Shown here piece after piece: positions 17,056-23,550 of a stretch of DNA of 24,653 nucleotides (the first letter of the stretch is position 1; the number at the start of each line of letters is the position of its first letter). The notes under the pieces were generated by a model that saw only the letters and a program-made list of their open reading frames with translations, ran no database searches and was not told the DNA's origin. The stretch comes from an uncultured Collinsella sp. (GTDB lineage Bacteria; Actinomycetota; Coriobacteriia; Coriobacteriales; Coriobacteriaceae): NCBI GenBank assembly GCA_902464035.1, contig CABQHT010000027.1, positions 1 to 24,653 on the forward strand, given 5' to 3'. The translations under genes and the position numbers were made by a program.

Positions 17056-17084
17056 TTGCATTAGTAGGCTTTAGTGTCTACTAT
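17056..17084 (+). promoter_or_regulatory. cysK promoter with internal dyad
   Basis: TTGCAT (17056-17061), a 17-base spacer and TACTAT (17079-17084) form a good sigma-70 type promoter. The spacer and -10 contain an inverted repeat, TAGTAG (17062-17067) and CTACTA (17078-17083). GCAT/ATGC at the outer ends nearly continue it. A regulator bound here would cover the -10, and the adjacent Rrf2-type protein is the obvious candidate. Confidence 0.65.
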
Positions 17085-17094
17085 GCTTTTCAAC

Positions 17095-17132
17095 AGCTAA
17101 ATGAACAACCTATAAGGTTTATGGGTTTAGCT
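17095..17132 (+). promoter_or_regulatory. Nested stem-loop in the cysK leader
   Basis: AGCTAAA (17095-17101) pairs with TTTAGCT (17126-17132), enclosing a second hairpin AACCT-ATA-AGGTT (17107-17119). It begins a few bases after the predicted transcript start near 17091. It does not match a T-box, SAM or other riboswitch I recognise. It could stabilise the 5' end or be a DNA operator. Confidence 0.45.
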
Positions 17133-17191
17133 AATAAGAAACGTCGTCATTCACCCGGCAACCAGCAACTTGAACACTTTGGAGGTTCATC

Positions 17192-18130
17192 ATGAGCAAG
17201 GTTTACACGTCCATCGATCAGCTTATCGGCCACACCCCGCTTCTGGAGCTCACCCACTTTGAGGCCGACGAGGACCTCAAGGCACGTGTGCTCGTCAAGC
17301 TCGAGTACTTCAACCCCGCCGGCTCCGTTAAGGACCGCGTCGCCAAGAACATGATTGACGAGGCCGAGAAGGCCGGCAAGCTCGTGCGCGGCGGCGACTA
17401 CACCATCATCGAGCCCACGAGCGGCAACACCGGCGTCGGCATCGCCTCCGTGGCGGCCGCCCGCGGCTACAAGGTGATCATCACCATGCCCGAGACCATG
17501 TCCGTCGAGCGCCGCAAGCTGATGCAAGCATACGGTGCGCAGCTTGTGCTCACCGACGGCTCCAAGGGCATGAAGGGCGCTATCGCCAAGGCCGAGGAGC
17601 TGCAGAAGGAGACCCCCAACAGCATCATCGCCGGTCAGTTTGTGAACCCCGCGAACCCGGCCATTCACAAGGCCACGACCGGCCCCGAGATCTGGGACGA
17701 CACCGACGGCCAGGTCGACATCTTCGTCGCCGGCGTTGGCACCGGCGGCACCGTAACCGGCGTGGGCGAGTTCCTCAAGGAGCAGAACCCCGAGATCAAG
17801 GTCGTCGCCGTCGAGCCCGCCACCTCCCCGGTGCTTTCCAAGGGCCAGGCCGGTCCGCACAAGATCCAGGGTATCGGCGCCGGCTTCGTGCCCGACGTCC
17901 TCGACACCCAGGTCTACGACGAGATCATCCCCGTCGAGAATGAGGACGCCTTTGCCACCGGCCGCGCCGTGGGCCACAAGGAGGGCGTGCTCGTGGGCAT
18001 TTCGTCCGGCGCCGCCGTGTGGGCCGCACTGCAGCTGGCCAAGCGCCCCGAGAACGAAGGCAAGACCATCGTGGCCCTGCTTGCCGACACCGGCGAGCGC
18101 TACCTGTCCACGGCGCTCTTCCAGGACTAA
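17192..18130 (+). CDS. cysK: Cysteine synthase (O-acetylserine sulfhydrylase)
   Basis: This 312-residue PLP enzyme makes cysteine from O-acetylserine and sulfide. The Schiff-base Lys47 lies in FNPAGSVKDR. The substrate loop TSGNTG (about 76-81), the phosphate-binding GTGGTVTGVG and the C-terminal SSGAA are intact, and the length is standard for CysK. The end, ERYLSTALFQD, resembles the usual CysK terminus. GGAGG lies seven bases ahead of the ATG. It is transcribed from its own promoter, divergent from the Rrf2/IscR-type gene, and ends before a strong terminator upstream of mnmA. No serine acetyltransferase gene (cysE), the usual partner, is in the window. Cystathionine beta-synthase-like activity cannot be excluded from sequence but is less likely. 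Confidence 0.95.
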   Translation: MSKVYTSIDQLIGHTPLLELTHFEADEDLKARVLVKLEYFNPAGSVKDRVAKNMIDEAEKAGKLVRGGDYTIIEPTSGNTGVGIASVAAARGYKVIITMPETMSVERRKLMQAYGAQLVLTDGSKGMKGAIAKAEELQKETPNSIIAGQFVNPANPAIHKATTGPEIWDDTDGQVDIFVAGVGTGGTVTGVGEFLKEQNPEIKVVAVEPATSPVLSKGQAGPHKIQGIGAGFVPDVLDTQVYDEIIPVENEDAFATGRAVGHKEGVLVGISSGAAVWAALQLAKRPENEGKTIVALLADTGERYLSTALFQD

Positions 18131-18230
18131 GGGCCCGTCACTTGTCGATAGGCCCAAGGCACGCCGGTCTTCCCTCTCTTCTGGCAGCCTGAGCTCATCC
18201 CAACAGGGTGTCCCACAGGACGCCCGAACT

Positions 18231-18239
18231 TGCTACAAT
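18231..18239 (+). promoter_or_regulatory. Extended -10 promoter candidate for mnmA
   Basis: TGCTACAAT is a strong extended -10 with no good -35. The -35 position overlaps a hairpin (GGGTGTCC/GGACGCCC, 18206-18225). The predicted transcript would start near 18246, inside the left arm of the terminator hairpin that follows. Confidence 0.5.
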
Positions 18240-18243
18240 GTCT

Positions 18244-18282
18244 GCGGCGCGGAACCAGCCTCCCGCGCCGCTTTTCTTTTTT
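18244..18282 (+). terminator. Strong intrinsic terminator between cysK and mnmA
   Basis: GCGGCGCGG pairs perfectly with CCGCGCCGC over a 10-base loop and is followed by TTTTCTTTTTT. It ends only 29 bases before the mnmA start. It most likely ends the cysK transcript but may also attenuate mnmA. Confidence 0.88.
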
Positions 18283-18311
18283 GGCCACATGCCACCAAGG
18301 AGAACCTCCCC

Positions 18312-19412
18312 ATGCACAACAAGCGCGTGCTCGTCGCCATGAGCGGCGGCGTCGATTCCAGCGTGACCGCGTACCTGCTCAAAAGCCAGGGCTACGAATG
18401 CGTTGGCGCCACCATGCGCCTCACTTGCCCCGCGCCCGATCCTGTCACGGGCATGAGCAAAGTCGACCGCGACATCGCCGACGCCAAGGCCGTTGCCGAG
18501 CGCATCGACATCCCCCACCACGTGCTCGACCTGCAGCAGACGTTCGACCGCAGCGTGATCGAGCGCTTTGTAACCGCCTACCAGGAAGGGCTGACGCCCA
18601 ATCCGTGCATCATCTGCAACCGCCACATTAAGTTTGGCGCGCTGCTCGATGCGGCGCTGGACATGGGCTGTGACTACATCGCAACGGGACATTACGCCAA
18701 AACAAGCCAGACGCCCGATGGCACCTGGCAGCTACATCGCGGCGAAGATCCCAAAAAGGACCAGAGTTACTTTTTGTATTCGCTCACGCAGGAGCGCCTG
18801 GCGCACACGATCTTTCCGCTGGCAGGCCTAGACAAAGAGCGCGACGTGCGCCGCATAGCCGCCGAGCAGGGCTTTACCAACGCCCAGAAGGCCGAAAGCG
18901 AGGACATCTGCTTTATTCCAGACGGTGATTACGCGGGCTATATCGAGCGCCGCTGCGGACATCCCGCTGCACCGGGCGACATTGTGTGGCGCGACGGCAG
19001 CGTGGTCGGGCGCCACAACGGCGCGCTGCGCTATACCATCGGCCAGCGCAAGGGCCTGGGCGTCGCAATGGCGCATCCCGTGTATGTGACGGGCGTCGAC
19101 GCCGCCAACAACACCGTGCATCTGGGCGAGGCCGAGGACCTGACAGCCACGGCGCTCACGGCCAACGACTGGATTTGGAGTGCGCCGGCAGAGCGCATGG
19201 AGGCTGAGCTCAATGCCGGTGGCATTCGCGTGGGCGCCAAGTACCGCTACCGTCAAAAGGACCAGGCGGCGACCCTTACGCGCGGAGAAGACGGGCAAAT
19301 GTTGCTGACCTTTGACGAGCCGCAGCGAGCCATCGCCCCCGGCCAGGCCGTCGTAGTCTACCGCGGCGACATCGTCCTGGGCGGCGGCACCGTTACGGCA
19401 GCCATCAAGTAG
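18312..19412 (+). CDS. mnmA: tRNA-uridine 2-sulfurtransferase MnmA
   Basis: This 366-residue enzyme makes 2-thiouridine at position 34 of Lys, Glu and Gln tRNAs, using ATP and sulfur relayed from a cysteine desulfurase. The PP-loop SGGVDSS is at residues 11-17. The catalytic cysteine pair is Cys99 in NPCIICNRHIKF and Cys200 in SEDICFIP. GHYAK, KDQSYFLY and IGQRKGLG are further family blocks, and the length is normal. AAGGAGA lies eight bases upstream of the ATG. A cysteine desulfurase gene, often next to mnmA, is not present here; cysK lies upstream instead. It converges on the HipA-like gene, with only eight bases between the stop codons and no terminator there, so the two transcripts probably overlap. 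Confidence 0.96.
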   Translation: MHNKRVLVAMSGGVDSSVTAYLLKSQGYECVGATMRLTCPAPDPVTGMSKVDRDIADAKAVAERIDIPHHVLDLQQTFDRSVIERFVTAYQEGLTPNPCIICNRHIKFGALLDAALDMGCDYIATGHYAKTSQTPDGTWQLHRGEDPKKDQSYFLYSLTQERLAHTIFPLAGLDKERDVRRIAAEQGFTNAQKAESEDICFIPDGDYAGYIERRCGHPAAPGDIVWRDGSVVGRHNGALRYTIGQRKGLGVAMAHPVYVTGVDAANNTVHLGEAEDLTATALTANDWIWSAPAERMEAELNAGGIRVGAKYRYRQKDQAATLTRGEDGQMLLTFDEPQRAIAPGQAVVVYRGDIVLGGGTVTAAIK

Positions 19413-19420
19413 CCGCGGGA

Positions 19421-20794
19421 TTATCGCCGCACGTGTCGAAGTACCTCAACAGCGGCACCAACCTCGATTACGCGACGCTCGAGGCCGCGGCGGATGGCCT
19501 CGAGTCGACCCTCCGCCGTGGCCCATTTGCTCTGCGAAAGAATCTCGATCGCCTCATCAACAAATCCGTTGAGCCGCGATGAATCGAACCAATCGAGCAA
19601 ATCCGCAAGCGCCAGCTGGACGGAAGGGTCGGGCCCAAACGGCTTAGCGGAAAACCCAAACTCCCCAGCTGCGAGCACGGCAGTTGGTACGTTGTACCAC
19701 AGGCAGTTGCCGCTATCGAACAGCGGTGCAGGCCTTATCTCCAGGGTATCGACATTGCGGATGATACCGAAGTTTCGCCAATGGCGATCGCTGTTGGCCA
19801 AAAGGGCATCGCAAACAATCATCTGCGACATAGACCTTCTCACGGCAGCCTCGTCTGCTCCATGCTTACCAAGAAAGCGGCAGTACCGGTCGTACGTCGA
19901 GCTTCCTCGCTGGCCACCAAGGGCGTTCTTAACGTAAACAGCCGGAACATATTCCTCGCGGCCGTCAAGAAAGTCGTCGCACAGACACACAGGGCCATCG
20001 AACATGCGCTCAACCGTGTAAGGAACAAACTCCCCCTTGGAAAGCAGGCGACGATGCAGAGCCGTTGCAACTGCCTCGTTAAAGGGCCGTTGGTCGTCCA
20101 TCCCGCACCCTTTAGCCAAAACGCGAATGCCGTTTCGGATCATCCACGATTTAGGGAGCTCACCCTCGGACGTGTTATCGGGATTTTTAAGACCGATGCC
20201 TTCCAGCCAACCCGAACGCTCTTCGGGTGCCGATCGCTCAAAATCATTCTCGAAGTAATTGAGGTTTCGCCATTCGAACCCGTCGCATTCTGCCGGCCGC
20301 AGCCAATAGCAATCCGAAAGCGAGAGGCCCAGGCACTGAACCGGCACCTCAACGCCGTTGACAATCCCCAGCTCGCGGTAGCGCGAGATAAGCCCAGGGC
20401 GAACATCGGGCACCGACCGATGCCCCCACCACGCGTTGAGCTCCCGCTTATTCACCGTTGGAGAAGAGCTCCAGCATGTGCCAAACGGCATTCGTTGCGC
20501 ATCGAGGACCTCGGCGATTTCGAAGGGAAACTCACGCGTCGGATCAAATGAGACATGCGCGACCTCATGGTCGGCGGACATCAGCGTAAACTTGCGCCCC
20601 ACATCGGCCGCAGGACGGCGTCCACGTTTACGGACCTTTTGATAGGCGATCGCAGAATCATACTCAACCATCTTCCGTCCGCCCACAATATCGCACGCGA
20701 GCGTTCCCGATGCGGCAAGTTGAGATATGCGGGCTTTCGTAACGCCCAACAGGCGGGCAGCATCACCCATAGACAAGTACTCAGACGTATCCAT
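19421..20794 (-). CDS. Helix-turn-helix/HipA-like kinase fusion
   Basis: This 457-residue protein has two parts. Residues 6-57 form an excisionase/MerR-like helix-turn-helix (LSMGDAARLLGVTKARISQL, then VGGRKMVEYDSAIAY). A middle domain (about 95-185) has LNAWWGHRSVPDVR and LGLSLSDCYWLRP, seen in a Gram-positive HipA-like family. The rest is a HipA-type kinase: ATP-site Lys228 (RVLAKGCG), Glu240 (FNEAVAT), catalytic loop NSDRHWRNFG with Asp336 and Asn341, and metal-binding Asp360 (APLFDSGN). All look intact. It probably phosphorylates a protein substrate; toxicity is not shown. No separate HipB lies nearby, so the fused DNA-binding domain may autoregulate. The ATG at 20794 has GAGGTGA eight bases upstream; GTG 20806 and ATG 20803 are alternatives. 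GC is about 54% by sampling, below its neighbours, suggesting transfer. Confidence 0.85.
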   Translation of the reverse strand: MDTSEYLSMGDAARLLGVTKARISQLAASGTLACDIVGGRKMVEYDSAIAYQKVRKRGRRPAADVGRKFTLMSADHEVAHVSFDPTREFPFEIAEVLDAQRMPFGTCWSSSPTVNKRELNAWWGHRSVPDVRPGLISRYRELGIVNGVEVPVQCLGLSLSDCYWLRPAECDGFEWRNLNYFENDFERSAPEERSGWLEGIGLKNPDNTSEGELPKSWMIRNGIRVLAKGCGMDDQRPFNEAVATALHRRLLSKGEFVPYTVERMFDGPVCLCDDFLDGREEYVPAVYVKNALGGQRGSSTYDRYCRFLGKHGADEAAVRRSMSQMIVCDALLANSDRHWRNFGIIRNVDTLEIRPAPLFDSGNCLWYNVPTAVLAAGEFGFSAKPFGPDPSVQLALADLLDWFDSSRLNGFVDEAIEILSQSKWATAEGRLEAIRRGLERRVIEVGAAVEVLRHVRR

Positions 20795-20824
20795 ACACCG
20801 CATCACCTCGTTAAGTAATTTACA

Positions 20825-20863
20825 CGTTTAGTTAATAGATTACAGACATCATAATACTAAACG
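20825..20863. promoter_or_regulatory. Inverted repeat in the promoter region of the HTH-HipA gene
   Basis: CGTTTAGT (20825-20832) is perfectly inverted as ACTAAACG (20856-20863), with 23 bases between, in a very AT-rich stretch. A possible minus-strand -10, TATTAT (20856-20851), touches one half-site. This is a plausible operator for the HTH domain of the gene it precedes. Confidence 0.5.
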
Positions 20864-20873
20864 ACCAAAAGCG

Positions 20874-20899
20874 GAAAAAGGCCCGAGAAATCGGACCTT
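20874..20899 (-). terminator. Intrinsic terminator of the M42 peptidase gene
   Basis: On the minus strand AAGGTCCGA pairs with TCGGGCCTT (one G-U) across a TTTC loop and runs into TTTTT. It isolates the HTH-HipA gene from the peptidase transcript. Confidence 0.88.
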
Positions 20900-20932
20900 A
20901 GCGATTGGTCAGCCGAGTCGCAAGCTGCTCCC

Positions 20933-21961
20933 CTAGCGCTGAACGTAGGCGCGAACGAGCTCGTAGGTATTGCGCACGCCGTCGATGTGGCTGCGCTCGT
21001 AGTTGTGGCTCGCGTACACGCCCGGGCCGATCAGGCCGTGGCGAATGTCGTAGCCGGCCGAAAGCGTGGCCTCAACGTCGGAGCCGTAATGCGGGTACAC
21101 GTCGATGGCGTAGTCGAGCTCCAGCTCACGCGCGATGTTGGACAGCGTCGTCACCAGGTCATAGTTGTACGGACCGCCCGAATCCTTGGCGCAGATCGAC
21201 ACCATACGCTCAGTGCAGCCCAGGTCGTCGCCCACGCAGCCCATGTCCACACTGATCATCTCGCGCGTGTCGGCCGGCACAAAGGCGCCGCCGTGGCCGA
21301 CCTCCTCGTACACGGTAAAGAGCAGCGACACCTTACGCGAAAGGGTCACCTCGCCGGCAGCGACAGCGCGCGCCAGGCCCAACAGGATCGCTGCGGACAG
21401 CTTGTCGTCCAAAAAGCGGCTCTTAATGTAGCCGCTCTCCGTCACTGTGGTGCGCGGGTCCATGGCGATGATATCGCCAGTCTGAATGCCCAGCTCGAGC
21501 ACGTCGTCCTTGCTGTCGACATTCTCGTCGAGCAAGATCTCCATATTCTTCTCGATAGTCTTGACCGGCTCATCGGCCACATGTGCCGAGGGCTCGGTGT
21601 TGAGGACCACACCCGTATAGACATTGCCATCGCGCGTGTAGACAGTGCAGTTCTCGCCATCGGCCGTAGACCACTGATGCCCACCAAGGGTCGTGGGGCG
21701 CAAACGGCCATTGTCCTTAATGGAGCGCACCATGGCGCCCAGGGTATCGACATGACTCGCCAAGACAAGCGGCTCACCCTCGCCACCAAGCTCAACGAGC
21801 ACGTTACCCTTATTAGAACGCTCAGGCCCAAACCCCATATCGCGAAGCGTCTCCATCAGATAATCAGTCGCCGCACGGGTATAGCCCGTAGGCGAAGCAA
21901 TCGAGGTAAGCGCCTTCAACTGGTCAGTAATATAGGAGAGCGTAGAATCCATCTTGGACAC
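20933..21961 (-). CDS. M42-family metallo-aminopeptidase
   Basis: This 342-residue enzyme belongs to the M42 family (glutamyl aminopeptidase/deblocking aminopeptidase type), cytosolic two-metal exopeptidases acting on short peptides. The metal and catalytic residues are present: SHVDT (His70, Asp72), FLDDKLSA (Asp185), YEEVGHGG (Glu219 catalytic base, Glu220), SVDMG (Asp239) and ASHNYERSH (His319). Members typically form dodecameric shells. The start is uncertain: GTG at 21961 has GGGTGA five bases upstream, ATG at 21952 is further from it, and an extension to 22018 has no family match. A strong terminator follows. A candidate promoter (TTGTTG, 17 bases, TATGAA) lies immediately upstream but would leave almost no leader. 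Peptide specificity cannot be read from sequence. Confidence 0.92.
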   Translation of the reverse strand: MSKMDSTLSYITDQLKALTSIASPTGYTRAATDYLMETLRDMGFGPERSNKGNVLVELGGEGEPLVLASHVDTLGAMVRSIKDNGRLRPTTLGGHQWSTADGENCTVYTRDGNVYTGVVLNTEPSAHVADEPVKTIEKNMEILLDENVDSKDDVLELGIQTGDIIAMDPRTTVTESGYIKSRFLDDKLSAAILLGLARAVAAGEVTLSRKVSLLFTVYEEVGHGGAFVPADTREMISVDMGCVGDDLGCTERMVSICAKDSGGPYNYDLVTTLSNIARELELDYAIDVYPHYGSDVEATLSAGYDIRHGLIGPGVYASHNYERSHIDGVRNTYELVRAYVQR

Positions 21962-22061
21962 CAAAGTCACCCTTTCATATCGAATTAAACTCACAGCAAC
22001 AATACCACCGCGAACCATCTTTTTACCTAGCGAGATGACCCATCGAGCTCCCCAGAACTGA

Positions 22062-22210
22062 GCCCGCCACGATAACGAGCCGGCGGGCCACTGCCCGTTA
22101 GCCCCACAATCTTTCCGCAGGACGGAGGAAGCCCCCGCCGCACGAAGTGCGCAGCGGGGGCTTCCGACATGTCCGAGGACGATTGTGGGGCTAACGGGCA
22201 GAGGCCCGCC
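22062..22210. repeat. Large nested palindrome after fucO
   Basis: The outer arms are 22082-22111 and 22181-22210: 8 bp (GGCGGGCC/GGCCCGCC), one A-A mismatch, then 21 perfect base pairs. Inside, GGAAGCCCCCGC (22127-22138) pairs with GCGGGGGCTTCC (22154-22165), which in turn encloses CGCAC-GAA-GTGCG (22139-22151). An extra GCCCGCC at 22062-22068 can pair with the left arm instead. The element starts nine bases after the fucO stop. No T-run follows, so it is not a standard intrinsic terminator. It could be a structured 3' RNA, a small inverted-repeat mobile element or a cruciform. Confidence 0.9.
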
Positions 22211-22218
22211 GAACCAAG

Positions 22219-23385
22219 TTAGGCAACCGGGCAGATCTTCTTGAAGAGCTCGATGACGTCGTCGAGCGTCGCCTCGCGCGGGTTGCCCGGGAAGCAGGCG
22301 TCAGCCATGGCGTCCTTGGCCAGGACCTCGATCTCGTCAGCCTTCATGGCCTCGCAGACGTGCGGGATGTTCACGTCGGCGGAAAGCTGCTTGACGGCGG
22401 CGATGGCAGCGTCGGCGGCCTCGTCGGTGCTCATGCCCGTGGTGTCAACACCCATGGCGACGGCGACCTTGGCCAGGCGCTCGGCGCAGACCGGCTTGTT
22501 GAACTCCATGGCGATCGGCAGCAGCATGGCGCAAGCGACGCCGTGCGGGGTGTCGTAGTGAGCGGACAGGGTGTGAGCCATGGCGTGGTCGATGCCCAGG
22601 CCAACGTTGGAGAAGCCCATGCCGGCGACATACTGGCCAAGAGCCATGCCCTCGCGGCCGGAGCCGGGCTGGCCGGACTTGGCCTCGGCGACGGAGTCGC
22701 GCAGGTTCTCGCTGATCAGCTTAATAGCCTCAAAGTGGAACATGTCGGAGAGCTCCCAAGCACCCTTGGTGGTGTAGCCCTCGATGGCGTGGGTCAGAGC
22801 GTCCATACCGGTGGAGGCGGTAAGGCCGGCAGGCATGGAGGCCATCATGTCGGGGTCGACGACGGCGACCTCGGGTGCGTCGTTGGTGTCGACGCACACG
22901 AACTTGCGGACCTTCTCGGGGTCGGTGATGACGTAGTTGATGGTCACCTCGGCAGCGGTACCGGCGGTCGTCGGCACAGCGATGGTAAACACGGCGTGGT
23001 TCTTAGTGGGAGCAACGCCCTCGAGGCTGCGGACATCGGCGAACTCGGGGTTGTTGATGATGATACCGATAGCCTTGGCGGTGTCCATGGAGGAGCCGCC
23101 ACCGATGGTCACGATAGCGTCAGCCTCGGCGGCCTTGAAGGCCTCGACGCCGTCCTTGACGTTCTGGATGGTGGGGTTGGGCTTAATCTCGGAGTAGAGG
23201 CTCCAAGCGATGCCAGCGGCGTCGAGCTCGTCGGTCACCTTAGCGGTAACGCCAAACTTGACCAGGTCGGGGTCGGAGCAGACGAAGATCTTCTTGTAGC
23301 CGCGACGCTGGAGCTCGCCGGGGATCTCCTTGATGGCGCCGGAACCATGATAAGAGATGGTGTTGAGAACGAAACGATTAGCCAT
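22219..23385 (-). CDS. fucO: Iron-dependent alcohol dehydrogenase, lactaldehyde reductase type
   Basis: This 388-residue group III alcohol dehydrogenase closely resembles E. coli FucO, which reduces L-lactaldehyde to 1,2-propanediol with NADH during fucose and rhamnose fermentation. Shared blocks include NNPEFADVRSLEG, TTAGTAAEVTINYVITD, RKFVCVD and MALGQYVAGMGFSNVGLG. The iron ligands are Asp195, His199, His267 and His281. The nucleotide-binding GGGS is at 95-98, and an Asp near 38 (CSDPD) fits NAD rather than NADP. The ATG at 23385 (MANRFVLN, like FucO) has GGGAGG six bases upstream; longer starts are unlikely. No other fucose or rhamnose gene is in the window, so it may act as a general fermentative aldehyde reductase. 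A cre/LacI-like site lies upstream and a large palindrome directly downstream. Confidence 0.92.
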   Translation of the reverse strand: MANRFVLNTISYHGSGAIKEIPGELQRRGYKKIFVCSDPDLVKFGVTAKVTDELDAAGIAWSLYSEIKPNPTIQNVKDGVEAFKAAEADAIVTIGGGSSMDTAKAIGIIINNPEFADVRSLEGVAPTKNHAVFTIAVPTTAGTAAEVTINYVITDPEKVRKFVCVDTNDAPEVAVVDPDMMASMPAGLTASTGMDALTHAIEGYTTKGAWELSDMFHFEAIKLISENLRDSVAEAKSGQPGSGREGMALGQYVAGMGFSNVGLGIDHAMAHTLSAHYDTPHGVACAMLLPIAMEFNKPVCAERLAKVAVAMGVDTTGMSTDEAADAAIAAVKQLSADVNIPHVCEAMKADEIEVLAKDAMADACFPGNPREATLDDVIELFKKICPVA

Positions 23386-23444
23386 TGATAGCCTCCCATC
23401 GTGTGCGGGGCACCCATTACGCCCCACGCTATGAGTCCCATCCT

Positions 23445-23500
23445 AACGCTTTTGAAACAAAAAACACGTGAGAACGTCAAAATTGTTAAAGCGTTTCAAC
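23445..23500. promoter_or_regulatory. Putative fucO control region with LacI/cre-like sites
   Basis: GTTAAAGCGTTTCAAC (23485-23500) is an imperfect palindrome around a central CG, like LacI-family and cre operators. A related AACGCTTT (23445-23452) lies inverted about 40 bases away. Between them on the minus strand TTGACG (23480-23475) is a good -35, though the -10 at 17 bases (TTTCAA) is weak. Confidence 0.4.
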
Positions 23501-23507
23501 AGGAGAT

Positions 23508-23544
23508 GAAAAATACTGCGGCAAAGGGACAACCCCTCTGCCGC
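23508..23544 (-). terminator. Intrinsic terminator of the YoaK-like gene
   Basis: On the minus strand GCGGCAGAGGG pairs with CCCTTTGCCGC (one G-U), and AGTATTTTT follows. It starts a few bases after the stop codon at 23551. Confidence 0.8.
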
Positions 23545-23550
23545 ATTCCT

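Noticed and set aside
17091..17191. T-box or SAM riboswitch in the cysK leader
   Set aside because: No T-box core sequence, no specifier-loop layout and no terminator before cysK.
17147..18157. A 336-residue minus-strand frame opposite cysK
   Set aside because: Gly/Leu/Asp/His-rich shadow of a strongly biased gene; CysK motifs on the plus strand are complete.
19421..20932. A separate hipB-like antitoxin gene next to the HipA-like kinase
   Set aside because: No small frame with a helix-turn-helix and ribosome binding site is found on either side; the HTH is inside the kinase gene.
22360..23388. A 342-residue plus-strand frame opposite fucO
   Set aside because: Gly/Val-rich shadow without a ribosome binding site; FucO is clear on the minus strand.
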